Assembly: GCA_964481145.1 (NCBI GenBank)
Contig: CAYZTA010000017.1
Span: 30,338 to 94,337 of the forward strand
Reading direction: 5' to 3'
Length of the DNA: 64,000 nt
Source: Sandaracinus sp964481145
GTDB taxonomy: Bacteria; Myxococcota_A; Polyangia; Polyangiales; Sandaracinaceae
Shown piece after piece: positions 42,375-51,149 of this stretch. The notes below the pieces were generated by a model that was not told where the DNA came from, made no database searches, and saw only the letters and a program-made list of their open reading frames with translations. The position numbers and the translations under genes were made by a program. The stretch's first letter is position 1. The number at the start of each line of letters is the position of its first letter.

Positions 42375-43301
42375 ATGATGATGTGGATGCAGTCTCGCCC
42401 TGTCCGCGCGCCTCGTAGGTTATGGGATGACCCTCGGATCGTCTTTCCCGACACCGAGACGTGGGAGCGTCTTTCTCCTGCGGAGCGCGACAAGCTCATC
42501 GAGCGCATCTTCGATGTCGAGGGTGAGTATGCAGAAGCGATGTCCGAGGGGATGCGTCACTACCGGAACAAGTCCAGCATCGGCGCAAACCTCGATTCGC
42601 ATTTTCGAAAGGCCGGACGCAAGGTTCTGATCGCGTGTGAGCTCGCGGTATTTTACCCGTCCGAGCCGATGATCGTCCCCGACATCCTCGCTGTCCTCGA
42701 TTGCGATCCAGACCTCGATGTGAACAGCTGGATCGTCGCCGAACAGAAGCGGGGAATCGATCTCGTCATCGAGGTGCGCAATCTCGGGAACAAGCACAAG
42801 GATCTGGTCGAGAACGTCCACGACTACGCGCGCTTGGGCATTCCCGAATACTTCAGCTTCGATTGCTTGAGAGGCCCCCTCAGAGGATGGCGTCTCAGCC
42901 AGCCTGGTGGAAAGGTCTATCAGCCGATCATTCCTCAGCGCGGTTATCTGAGCTCACAGGTGCTGGGGTTGGATCTCGCGGTCGTGGGAGGGCGCCTGCG
43001 CTTCTTCGCCAACGATTCGATGGTGCCGGACACAGCAGAGGTCCTGGCTCGAATTCAGACCATCGCCGACGAGGTCACCAAAGAACGAGACGAGGTCACC
43101 AAAGAACGAGACGAGGCCCTCTCACGACTCAAGGCCGTCCTTGCTCGAAACATCGTCGAGATGTGTCGCGTGCGCGGTCTCGTCCTCGACGACAAAGATC
43201 AGGCTCGCATCGTGTCCGAGTCCGATATGGACGCGCTCGAGCGCTGGGCCGAGCGCGCATTCTCCGCGTCCTCGAGCGCCGATCTCTTCGCTGTGTCTTG
43301 A
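42375..43301 (+). CDS. Uma2-family restriction-endonuclease-like protein
   Basis: A 308-residue protein of the Uma2/DUF820 family. The PD-(D/E)XK nuclease core is visible: FYPSEPMIVPDILAVLDCDP (catalytic Asp) followed by GIDLVIEVRNLGNKHKDLVE (E-x-K-like block, here E-V-R-N ... K) and YARLGIPEYFSFD. The C-terminal 80 residues are helical and contain a doubled EVTKERD unit (21-base tandem repeat at 43068-43109). Family members are numerous but their biological role is unsettled. The start at ATG 42375 follows GGAGGGG. Confidence 0.85.
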   Translation: MMMWMQSRPVRAPRRLWDDPRIVFPDTETWERLSPAERDKLIERIFDVEGEYAEAMSEGMRHYRNKSSIGANLDSHFRKAGRKVLIACELAVFYPSEPMIVPDILAVLDCDPDLDVNSWIVAEQKRGIDLVIEVRNLGNKHKDLVENVHDYARLGIPEYFSFDCLRGPLRGWRLSQPGGKVYQPIIPQRGYLSSQVLGLDLAVVGGRLRFFANDSMVPDTAEVLARIQTIADEVTKERDEVTKERDEALSRLKAVLARNIVEMCRVRGLVLDDKDQARIVSESDMDALERWAERAFSASSSADLFAVS

Positions 43302-43321
43302 ACCCTCGATATCCTGAGCTT

Positions 43322-43948
43322 ATGGAACCGAACTATTGGAAAGCGCGCTGGAACGAAGGACGAATTGGATTTCATGAAGGCAAGCCCAACGACATGCTCA
43401 TGACGCATGTCGAGGCGCTCGGGCCAAAGGGTCGCGTCCTCGTCCCGCTGTGCGGCAAGACCGAAGACATGGCGTTCCTCGCGGCGCATGGTCACGAAGT
43501 CGTCGGTGTCGAGCTCGCAGAAGAAGCCACGAAAGCCTTCTTTGCAGAACGCGGTCTGACTCCAGAAGTGTCGCAGCGAGGTTCCTTCATCACCCGCTCG
43601 GCCTCAGGCATCACCTTGCTCCAAGGCGATTTCTTCGAAATCACGCGCGCTGACATCGGTCCCATCACGGCGCTTTACGATCGCGCAGCCATCGTCGCGC
43701 TTCCGCCCGAAATGCGCGCCAAGTATGCAGCGCACATCCGCGCGCTGCTGGATCCGAACACGCAGGGCCTCGTCATCACCTTCGAATATCCCGAAAGTAT
43801 GATGGAAGGACCGCCCTTTTCGGTGCCAGAAGCCGAACTCCGCACCTATTTCTCGACAGTCACGCCCCTCGCTGACCGCCCCGCAGACACGCCTCGCTTC
43901 CGCGAAGCCGGAGCGGCGAGGGAGCGGCTCTATCAGATCAGCCAATAG
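43322..43948 (+). CDS. tpm: Thiopurine S-methyltransferase-family enzyme
   Basis: A 208-residue SAM-dependent methyltransferase of the TPMT family: YWKARWNEGRIGFHEGKPND at the N-terminus, the SAM-binding block VLVPLCGKTEDMAFLAAHGH, VVGVELAEEATKAFF, and ALYDRAAIVALPPEMRAKYA further on. These are family-diagnostic spellings. Bacterial members methylate selenium or tellurium compounds or other thiols. The start is ATG 43322. A GC-rich hairpin follows the stop codon. Confidence 0.9.
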   Translation: MEPNYWKARWNEGRIGFHEGKPNDMLMTHVEALGPKGRVLVPLCGKTEDMAFLAAHGHEVVGVELAEEATKAFFAERGLTPEVSQRGSFITRSASGITLLQGDFFEITRADIGPITALYDRAAIVALPPEMRAKYAAHIRALLDPNTQGLVITFEYPESMMEGPPFSVPEAELRTYFSTVTPLADRPADTPRFREAGAARERLYQISQ

Positions 43949-43951
43949 CCG

Positions 43952-43984
43952 CGGACGGGGCTCGAGGCGAGCCATCCCCGCCCG
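43952..43984 (+). terminator. GC-rich hairpin after tpm
   Basis: GGCTCG-AGG-CGAGCC forms a perfect six-base inner stem, flanked by CGGACGGG / CCCCGCCCG that can extend it with small bulges. No T-run follows, so it is a possible but imperfect terminator. Confidence 0.4.
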
Positions 43985-44036
43985 TGGTAGGCTGCGCCAG
44001 CTTCGTCATCAGACGTGCGAAAGGACTCGCTCATCA

Positions 44037-44858
44037 ATGGCCAATCTCCAGGGCAAAACGCTGTTCATCACTGGCGCGAGCCGCGGCATCGGGCTCGCCA
44101 TCGCGCTCCGTGCAGCGCGCGATGGCGCCAATATCGCCATTGCGGCGAAGACATCGGAGCCGCACCCGAAGCTCCCTGGCACCATTCATACGGCCGCTCG
44201 CGACATCGAAGCCGCTGGCGGCAAAGCGCTGCCGATCATGTGCGACATTCGCGACGATGAGGCCGTCTATGCAGCCGTCGCCAAGACGGTCGAGACCTTT
44301 GGTGGCATCGATATCCTCATCAACAACGCGAGCGCGATTTCGCTGACGGGCACGCTCGACACTCCGATGAAGCGCTATGACCTGATGCACCACGTCAACA
44401 CGCGCGGCACATTCTTGTGCTCCCAAGCGTGCGTTCCTCACCTCAAAAAATCATCGAACCCGCACATCTTGAATCTCTCTCCGCCTCTCAACATGGAGGA
44501 GCGATGGTTCGCCCCGCACGTCGCTTACACGATGGCGAAGTTCGGCATGAGCATGTGCGTGCTCGGAATGGCGGGCGAGTTTCGCCGCGACGGCATCGCC
44601 GTCAACGCACTCTGGCCACGCACCGCAATCGCCACGGCCGCCGTACAAAACCTGCTCGGCGGCGACGCCACGATGCGTGGCTCACGCAAACCCGAGATCA
44701 TGGCCGACGCAGCGCACGTCATTCTCACGCGACCGAGCCGTGAGTGCACCGGCAACTTCTTCATCGACGATGACGTGCTCGCATCGATTGGAAAGACTGA
44801 CTTGTCGGAATACGCATGTGATCCCAATGCCGTATTGGTGCCCGACTTCTTCGTTTGA
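44037..44858 (+). CDS. Short-chain dehydrogenase (HSDL2-like)
   Basis: A 273-residue SDR enzyme. The cofactor loop is TGASRGIGLAIALRAARDGA (TGxxxGxG), and ILINNASAISLTG is the NNAG-type motif. The active-site Ser is in LNLSPPLNM and the Tyr/Lys pair in YTMAKFGMSMC (YxxxK). The extra segment SEPHPKLPGTIHTAARDIEA after the first strand is typical of the hydroxysteroid-dehydrogenase-like 2 group, which favours NADP(H). Substrate unknown; fatty-acid or steroid-like ketones are possible. Single gene; the next gene starts 37 bases later. Confidence 0.9.
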   Translation: MANLQGKTLFITGASRGIGLAIALRAARDGANIAIAAKTSEPHPKLPGTIHTAARDIEAAGGKALPIMCDIRDDEAVYAAVAKTVETFGGIDILINNASAISLTGTLDTPMKRYDLMHHVNTRGTFLCSQACVPHLKKSSNPHILNLSPPLNMEERWFAPHVAYTMAKFGMSMCVLGMAGEFRRDGIAVNALWPRTAIATAAVQNLLGGDATMRGSRKPEIMADAAHVILTRPSRECTGNFFIDDDVLASIGKTDLSEYACDPNAVLVPDFFV

Positions 44859-44895
44859 TCGCGCCCCGTTTCAAATAGGACCAAGGTGATTCCCA

Positions 44896-45777
44896 ATGCA
44901 AATCTCGATGAAATGGAAGCAGGCGAACCGTTGGCTCATGACCGCGCTCATCGCCGCGCTCCTCGGATGTGGTGGCAGCGAGAGCCGTGCTGAGACTCCA
45001 AGCCCCGCAGGTTCCGATCAAAGCGCCGACGAAATGGGCCTCGCATCCGAAGGGAGCGGCGAAGAAGCCGAAGCCACACCGCCATCTCCTCCGCCTCCCA
45101 CGGTGATCGTCAGCCAAAATACCCCGCTCGAAGGTGCGGCTCCCACGCTCCGCATCACCGCACCGCGCGCCAATCAACTGATTCGCTCAGGCAACGTCGA
45201 AGTACGCCTCGAGGTGCGGAACTGGCCGCTCGAATCCCCTCAAGGTCCTCATCTGCACTTGATCATCGACAATGAACCGTACATCGCGATCCGTGATGTC
45301 TCACGCCCTCTCGATCTGAACACACTCGTACGAGAGAACCTGGGCCATGAACTCGCGGAGGGCACCCACGTGCTCCGAATGTTCCCGAGCCGGGGCCATC
45401 ACGAATCCGTGAAAGAGCCAGGCTCTTTTGGAGTCGTCGTCTTCCACTACCGATCACGCACGCCAGACTTCACCTTCGATCCCACCGCGCCCCTCCTTAC
45501 TTATTCGCGACCCAAGGGGTGCAACCCGACCGGACAGCGTGTTCTCCTCGACTTCTACCTGACCAACACTGAAATCAGTGCAAGCGGCAATCGAGTGCAT
45601 TGGACGCTCGACGATGTGAGCGGCGACATCACGGAGTGGCTCCCCCATTGGATCGAAAACCTCGGCGAAGGTGAGCATCACATCTCACTCGAGCTGCGTG
45701 ATGCTCAAGGCAACGCGATTCCGGGCCTCTTCAATCGAACCGCCCGTACGTTTACCATGGCCGCCAGCTGCCCTTGA
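44896..45777 (+). CDS. Lipoprotein, unknown function
   Basis: A 293-residue lipoprotein (lipobox ALLGC, about Cys25) with an Asp/Glu/Ser/Pro-rich linker (about residues 28-75), followed by two beta-sandwich-like parts: ITAPRANQLIRSGNVEVRLE with PHLHLIIDNEPYIAI, and YSRPKGCNPTGQRVLLDFYL with WTLDDVSGDITEWLPHW. The halves contain GTHVLRMFPSRGHHE and GEHHISLELRDAQGN, which look like repeats of one Ig-like module. No enzymatic motif is seen. The ATG at 44896 follows AAGGTGATT. The UbiB-like gene follows 21 bases later. Confidence 0.65.
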   Translation: MQISMKWKQANRWLMTALIAALLGCGGSESRAETPSPAGSDQSADEMGLASEGSGEEAEATPPSPPPPTVIVSQNTPLEGAAPTLRITAPRANQLIRSGNVEVRLEVRNWPLESPQGPHLHLIIDNEPYIAIRDVSRPLDLNTLVRENLGHELAEGTHVLRMFPSRGHHESVKEPGSFGVVVFHYRSRTPDFTFDPTAPLLTYSRPKGCNPTGQRVLLDFYLTNTEISASGNRVHWTLDDVSGDITEWLPHWIENLGEGEHHISLELRDAQGNAIPGLFNRTARTFTMAASCP

Positions 45778-45798
45778 ACGTACTCCCGAATCCTCCGC

Positions 45799-47448
45799 AT
45801 GGCACCGCCCACATTCCTCAACGCCGTTCGTGATCTGGATCGACTTCGTCAGATCGTGGCGGTGCTCGTCCGGCACGGATTCGGCGAAATCGTTGGACGC
45901 ACGGGTCTCGGCTCGCTCGCCTCTGGCAAAGCCGAGACACGCGTCAATCAAAGCGTGGGCGAGCGGGTCCGCCTCGTCATTCAAGACCTCGGCCCGAGCT
46001 TCATCAAGCTCGGGCAGATCGTCTCGACGCGCCCCGACCTGATTCCAGCGGACGTCATTTCGGAGCTCAAAAAGCTTCAAGATCAAGTCGCGCCGGTTGC
46101 GTTCGAACAAATCAAAACACAGATCGAAGCCGAGCTTGGTTCACCTCTCGAACAGCTCTTCGAGGTCTTCGACCCCGAACCTCTCGCCTCGGCCTCGGTC
46201 GGCCAAGTCCATCGAGCACGCCTCCGAACCGAAGACGGAGTGCTTCGTGAGGTCGCCATCAAAGTGCAGCGGCCTGGAATCAAAGCGATCATCGAGCGCG
46301 ATCTCGACTTGCTCTATCTCCTCGCTCAAGCGCTCGAACGTTCCATCCCCGATGCACGCCTTTATTCACCAGTGAGACTGGTCTCCGAATTCGACCGAGC
46401 GATCACAGCCGAGCTCGACTTCCAACTCGAGGCCGACCACGCCGTCCGCTTCAGGAAGAACTTCGAGAATCATCCGGAAGTTCATTTTCCAAAGATTTAT
46501 CGTAAATGGTCTGGCAAACGGGTCCTCGCGCTCGAGTTCCTGTCCGGACAAAAAGTGTATGCGGCGATCGAGTCCGGCTTCGATGCCGAAAAAATCACGC
46601 GCGCGACCCTCGGGGTCATGATCAAGTCGATCTTCGAAGACGGCTTCTTCCACGCGGATCCACACCCCGGCAACATCATCATCATGGGTCAGCCCGATGC
46701 GCCCGTGATTGGACTCATCGATTTGGGCTTGGTCGGACGGCTCACGCCGCAGTTGCGCGACAAGACCATCGACTTGATGATCGCCGCGGTCGAAGAGAAT
46801 CATCGCGGCATTGCCGATGCGCTCTACGCGATCGGCACCCCTACGAGAAAAGTCGATCGAGCGGCCTTCGAAAGCGAAGTCACGATGCTCGCCGAGCGCT
46901 ACCTCGGGAAACCTCTCGGTGAGATCGAAATCAGTTCACTCATCCGCGATCTCGTCGGCGGAGCCACGAAATTCGGCCTCGAAATCCCACCCGATTTCCT
47001 GATGGTCGGCAAGACGCTGATGACCGTGGAAGGAGTCGGCCGCGAAATCGCGCCCACCTTCGATTTATACGGCGAGATGAAGCCGTACTTCGTGCGCCTC
47101 GTCGCAAACCGTTACGCGCCCGACCGCATGCTTCCAGAGCTCCTCCGCAATGTCTCGAGGATCTCTCATGCAACCACCAATTTTCCCGTTCAAGCCCAAG
47201 AAATCCTCGAAGATCTCCGGCAAGGTCGACTCGAGGTGCGCACACGCGAACCGAGTCTTTCGGGTGCGGCCGACGTCATTGGGCGCCGTATTTACAGCGG
47301 ATTCGTGGTCGGCTCATTCGTCCTCGGCAGTGCGTGGCTCATCGCGAGTGAGCGCTTGCCCGAAGGCATTCTGTTCTTCGTGGTGGCCCTTGGCTGGAAC
47401 AGCGGACACTCGCTCCTCACGATGTGGCGCAGTCGAAAAAAGCGCTGA
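45799..47448 (+). CDS. ubiB: UbiB/ABC1-family atypical kinase
   Basis: A 549-residue membrane protein of the UbiB/Coq8 family. The family-specific KxGQ motif is in PSFIKLGQIVSTRPDLIP; the Ala-rich nucleotide loop is PLASASVGQVHRARL; the catalytic Lys is in VAIKVQRPGI. FFHADPHPGNI is the HxD-like loop and IGLIDLGLVGRL the DFG-equivalent. Two C-terminal transmembrane helices follow (about residues 495-535). The family acts as an ATPase/kinase needed for quinone biosynthesis; whether this one serves ubiquinone or menaquinone cannot be told, so the symbol denotes the family. Confidence 0.9.
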   Translation: MAPPTFLNAVRDLDRLRQIVAVLVRHGFGEIVGRTGLGSLASGKAETRVNQSVGERVRLVIQDLGPSFIKLGQIVSTRPDLIPADVISELKKLQDQVAPVAFEQIKTQIEAELGSPLEQLFEVFDPEPLASASVGQVHRARLRTEDGVLREVAIKVQRPGIKAIIERDLDLLYLLAQALERSIPDARLYSPVRLVSEFDRAITAELDFQLEADHAVRFRKNFENHPEVHFPKIYRKWSGKRVLALEFLSGQKVYAAIESGFDAEKITRATLGVMIKSIFEDGFFHADPHPGNIIIMGQPDAPVIGLIDLGLVGRLTPQLRDKTIDLMIAAVEENHRGIADALYAIGTPTRKVDRAAFESEVTMLAERYLGKPLGEIEISSLIRDLVGGATKFGLEIPPDFLMVGKTLMTVEGVGREIAPTFDLYGEMKPYFVRLVANRYAPDRMLPELLRNVSRISHATTNFPVQAQEILEDLRQGRLEVRTREPSLSGAADVIGRRIYSGFVVGSFVLGSAWLIASERLPEGILFFVVALGWNSGHSLLTMWRSRKKR

Positions 47449-47479
47449 TTGCGCAGAGGAGGCTGATTGCGCAGAGGAG
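47444..47479. repeat. 18-base perfect tandem repeat
   Basis: GCTGATTGCGCAGAGGAG occurs twice in a row, the first copy covering the ubiB-like stop codon. It probably arose by slippage. The GAGGAG at the end of the second copy lies too far from the next start (about 30 bases) to be its ribosome site. Confidence 0.85.
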
Positions 47480-47509
47480 AAAAAGCGGCGACACTCACGT
47501 AAAAGAGCC

Positions 47510-50500
47510 ATGCAACGCTTATTGACAGTCCTCCTCGTCCTTCTTCTTGCGACCACGGCTGCCAATCGTGCGCATGCGTACACCACACGCGTGCATATCG
47601 CTTATGCGAACTCGATTCGCCAAATGCTCATCGAAAGTCCAGATGGTCGCTCTCTCAAACTCTTCTGGAGCCCGTATTCGGTTCAGCTTCCGGAAGCCGA
47701 TGCCAACGCGATCATCAACGAACCGCTCGCGTTCAGAGCGGGCTCCATCGGGCCTGACAACGTGGTCTTTCCGGCCATGACCGACGGGACTCATGGAGCC
47801 ACTCAGAACCCCTATCGTCAATGCGAGATGCTCTATGAGAATGCTGAAAACGAGAGCGAGCGCGCCTACGCGCTCGGGTGTTTTCTCCACGGCGCATCCG
47901 ATGCGATCGCCCATCACTTCGTGAACCACTTCACGGGCGAGACGTTCACACTCAACCCGATCAGCGCATCGCGTGGAGAAAATTTCAGCAACGTCATTGG
48001 CCACATCGCCACCGAGGGCATCATTCAGCTGGCGATCCATCGTTCGCTCCCCTCGGCGTTTTCGGGGACGAGCCTCGAGCACACGATCCCTCAAGATTTC
48101 GTACTTCGGACCTATTTCGACGTCGATTCACCCATCTGGCAGCGCATGGCGGAAGAGCCCCTCGTCAAATGGGAAGCCGCTCGAGCGGCCAACCCGAGCG
48201 GCAACGTGCTCAGCTGGGCGCAGGAAGCAGGGTTCTCCGCCTGGGAACAACTCGCCATGTCGCCACTTTACATCGATGAGGTGCAGCGGCTTCGTGAGGG
48301 TCTGCGCACTTCGATGACCCATCGAATCGCAGCCCTTGGAACCGAAATCGGTGCCACCCCAGGCAGCGACGGCGAGCTGCATACCCAAGACGACGGGACG
48401 GCGTGCTCGAGCACGTGCGCCAATGCCTTCTCCGAATACTTCGTCCTGATTCGACTGCTCACGCCTCGACTCGATGCCATGGGGCGCCCCCTTCCATCTG
48501 CGTTCGATAAAATTTCAGAGGAGCTCGGAGACAATCTCTATGGATTTTTGCCCGCGCTCGTCGAGGTGATCTCACGCACTTCGCGTGTGCTCAACACACC
48601 GATTACGCCAGGTGATTTGAGCGATCACGCATTCGACCTCAACCCTGCGATCATTGCAGAGGTGTTCGTCCCTCTCGATGAATGGGCCGAGCGGACACTC
48701 GCCATCGATTACGAAGAACTGGGACAGTCGGTTTCTCCCACGTGGTACACGGACTTGAGCAATTTCTTACGTGACTTCGGCGTCAACATCAGCATTCCTC
48801 ATCTATTGTCGGAATTTCTCCGCCCTCTCACGTTACAAATCCGCAGCACGTTGGTCGATGAGGTGAAGGCTCGGGCGAAACAGTATCTTTTGGATCTCAG
48901 CGCTGAATATCGTGAGGAGTTCGAAGCGTGGAGAGAGAACGTCTCGAACAGGCTCGTCGCCTCTGCGCCGAGTATGCTTGGGGGTCATGCGCTCGAACAC
49001 GCGCCCGATTCCGGTCTCGTCGCCTACTCAATCAATATCATCGCTGCAACTCTCGCCAATCATGAAGTCATGCTCGTCGCAGGCGAATCGCTCGAGCACG
49101 GTCCGACCTCATTCGATGCGAGCTACACGATGAGTTGGACGCAGCTTGGTCTTTGTGATTATTTGCGTGATGCGGTGTTCCCCGCAGGCACCGATTTGCG
49201 AGCTCTACTTTCAGTCGAACGTGAAGGCGTGAGGTATGTCGCGACGATGAACGAAGACAGTCCAGTGGAATGTCACGACGGCACGCTCGATGCGTTCGGA
49301 GCGCCGAGCGAGTCGACGTGTGCGCATACGGATCTTCCGAACCTTCTCGTCACACCACGCGGCTCACTGAGCCGCGCATTTCCACCCACCTATGCGAGCG
49401 ATCATCCTCTTTGTCACGATCTCATCGTGCCTGGTTTGCCGAATCCACCACCACGTCCTGATGCAGGAATGAGCTTCACGGACGGCGCTATCGGAATCGA
49501 TGGCGGGACTGACGACTCTGGAGTGATCTCGGGAGGTTGTTGCAGCGTGGCGCCCGGCGCATCGAATGGCGACGGCACGCGAGGATTGTTTGCATTGGCG
49601 TTGCTCGCATTCGCAGGCACATGGCGTCAGTTCTCTCGCCGCCGCGCAAGGCATGCACTGACGATGTCGATGGGGGCTCTCGTGATTGCGCTGAGTACGA
49701 GCGCATGTGGCGAAGATGAGAGCGAAGATGTCGATGCTGACAGAGTCGATTCATCGTTCATCGATATGGATGCGGGCCGAAGCGATTCCGGAGAAGCCCT
49801 CCCCGATGCAGGCCATATCGATGCTGGCGCGGACATTCGAACTTTCCTCTCGCGCATCGGTGAGTCGGTATGGAACAATCCACAAACTCGAATGGAGGGC
49901 ACGGGGGCGGTGGAGAGGGCGTATGAGCTGCGCTTTCGAAGCCGTGATTTGCTCTGGGGGGAGATTCGCAACCCTTTCGGTCCCGCGAGACAGCGCGTCC
50001 TTCGCACATTTCGAGTGACGGAATGCACCAACGATCATCAGTGCTCGGTCTCCAGCACCGTCATGATCCCAACGGGTTGGGAAACCCCTGAGCCGCTTCG
50101 TGGTCGGCGAGACACATGGACGTTCGAAATCGAAGAGGGCACTCCACGCGTGCTCACGATCACGAACTCCGTAGGAGATCGCGAAATTTACACAGAAGGC
50201 GAGTACCCCGCACCCACGGCAGGGCTCACAGCCGACGTGCGAGTCTTCGGGGCTGGGGGGTCTGTTTACGACGCCTATTGCGGCAACTCGAGTTGGAGCG
50301 GACAACCGATCTGGGATTTTGCACGCGGTTCGAGTGCGACTCTTCCACTTCGGCGTGATGTTGTCGCTGGCGTACAGATGGGTGAGTGGCGCGATGGTAC
50401 CGGACGTTTTTCCGTTCGCGATATCCAAGGGTTCGAACGACTGGGCGGCACAGCACTGAGCGATCAAGCGAACTTCGTCGCACGCTTCTTCGGCACGATT

Positions 50501-50845
50501 TCACATCCCGGACATTTCTCGCTTCGCGAGCGGAACGATGACGTCGAAAACAGCGCGGTCTGGGTCTTCACGGGAGGCCACGTCGGAACGGGAGGCCCTG
50601 GCGACCATCTCTTTCAGGTCTTCAGCTATCTCTTCGGAAATGACGACGAGGAGGTCACGCTCGCTGGGCTGACGGGCCCCGGAGATCTCGCGGTCGAGGT
50701 CATCGTCGTCTGGTGCTCTGGCGCGGGTGTCGAGCCGTTCACGCTCGAAGCAAGCCTGACGAGTGGGTCTGGACCATGGCAGATTTTCGGAGAAATCCCG
50801 TCCCGACCGACGATCAACGCAGATTTGTTCCCACCCGTGCTGTAG
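47510..50845 (+). CDS. MYXO-CTERM Zn-phospholipase-like protein fused to a lipoprotein
   Basis: A 1111-residue open frame in two parts. Part one (residues 1-718) has a signal peptide ending at AHA and a zinc-dependent phospholipase C/S1-nuclease-like region (GSIGPDNVVFPAMTDGTHG, HGASDAIAHHFVNHF with His/Asp metal-ligand spacing). A long helical stretch and a Asp/Gly linker follow, then a MYXO-CTERM tag: GGCCSVAP (residues 675-682), a hydrophobic helix and SRRRARH. Part two (719-1111) begins with a lipoprotein signal (MGALVIALSTSACGEDES), an Asp/Ala/Gly linker and a beta-rich domain. No stop separates them, although each looks like a complete exported protein. The second part may be a separate gene starting at ATG 49664. 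Confidence 0.75.
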   Translation: MQRLLTVLLVLLLATTAANRAHAYTTRVHIAYANSIRQMLIESPDGRSLKLFWSPYSVQLPEADANAIINEPLAFRAGSIGPDNVVFPAMTDGTHGATQNPYRQCEMLYENAENESERAYALGCFLHGASDAIAHHFVNHFTGETFTLNPISASRGENFSNVIGHIATEGIIQLAIHRSLPSAFSGTSLEHTIPQDFVLRTYFDVDSPIWQRMAEEPLVKWEAARAANPSGNVLSWAQEAGFSAWEQLAMSPLYIDEVQRLREGLRTSMTHRIAALGTEIGATPGSDGELHTQDDGTACSSTCANAFSEYFVLIRLLTPRLDAMGRPLPSAFDKISEELGDNLYGFLPALVEVISRTSRVLNTPITPGDLSDHAFDLNPAIIAEVFVPLDEWAERTLAIDYEELGQSVSPTWYTDLSNFLRDFGVNISIPHLLSEFLRPLTLQIRSTLVDEVKARAKQYLLDLSAEYREEFEAWRENVSNRLVASAPSMLGGHALEHAPDSGLVAYSINIIAATLANHEVMLVAGESLEHGPTSFDASYTMSWTQLGLCDYLRDAVFPAGTDLRALLSVEREGVRYVATMNEDSPVECHDGTLDAFGAPSESTCAHTDLPNLLVTPRGSLSRAFPPTYASDHPLCHDLIVPGLPNPPPRPDAGMSFTDGAIGIDGGTDDSGVISGGCCSVAPGASNGDGTRGLFALALLAFAGTWRQFSRRRARHALTMSMGALVIALSTSACGEDESEDVDADRVDSSFIDMDAGRSDSGEALPDAGHIDAGADIRTFLSRIGESVWNNPQTRMEGTGAVERAYELRFRSRDLLWGEIRNPFGPARQRVLRTFRVTECTNDHQCSVSSTVMIPTGWETPEPLRGRRDTWTFEIEEGTPRVLTITNSVGDREIYTEGEYPAPTAGLTADVRVFGAGGSVYDAYCGNSSWSGQPIWDFARGSSATLPLRRDVVAGVQMGEWRDGTGRFSVRDIQGFERLGGTALSDQANFVARFFGTISHPGHFSLRERNDDVENSAVWVFTGGHVGTGGPGDHLFQVFSYLFGNDDEEVTLAGLTGPGDLAVEVIVVWCSGAGVEPFTLEASLTSGSGPWQIFGEIPSRPTINADLFPPVL
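49532..49730 (+). other. MYXO-CTERM tag joined to lipoprotein signal
   Basis: This is the junction within the 47510-50845 frame. The GGCC motif, hydrophobic helix and Arg cluster of the MYXO-CTERM tag end near 49657. Seven bases on, ATG 49664 starts a lipoprotein signal with lipobox STSAC (Cys near 49706). An out-of-frame TGA at 49659-49661 sits just before this ATG, where a normal stop would be expected. Confidence 0.7.
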
Positions 50846-51149
50846 CTCCTCAGACGCAATGCCAGTCACTTCAGCGGCTTCGTTCTTGACATAGAAACCA
50901 CCAAGACGACAAGGAGGGGACAGAAGAGTATCCAGCCGAAGATTTTGGCTGGCCGCTTCGCGGCGTTCAGCCGCGACCCCTTCCTCCTCGACCTCGCTAC
51001 ACCAAGGGCTTTGAAGGATTTTCATGATGAAGGTGGGCGGGTTGCCGAAGAGGGCGGAGAACCGCAGGGGCGTCTCTTCATCCGGAGAAACAATTACCGC
51101 TGAAGCCGTTGCTACTCCGCGATGAAAATCGCGGCTCCATGGTGATTTT
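50846..51149. other. 304-base region without a convincing gene
   Basis: A minus-strand frame from about 51022 to about 50878 reads FKALGVARSRRKGSR and then a hydrophobic IFGWILFCPLLVVLVV, but a stop lies directly before it and there is no start codon. The overlapping frame starting MKILQSPWCSEVEEE runs into the gene at 50845 and is judged a shadow. Palindromic GCGGC/GCCGC words occur around 50950-50975. Nothing else is seen. Confidence 0.5.
51117..51134. promoter_or_regulatory. CCGCGAT-GAAA-ATCGCGG hairpin before the MqsA-like gene
   Basis: A perfect seven-base stem with a GAAA tetraloop ends 15 bases before ATG 51150. MqsA/HigA-type regulators bind palindromes near their own start, so it may be an autoregulatory operator or a leader hairpin. 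Inference only. Confidence 0.4.
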
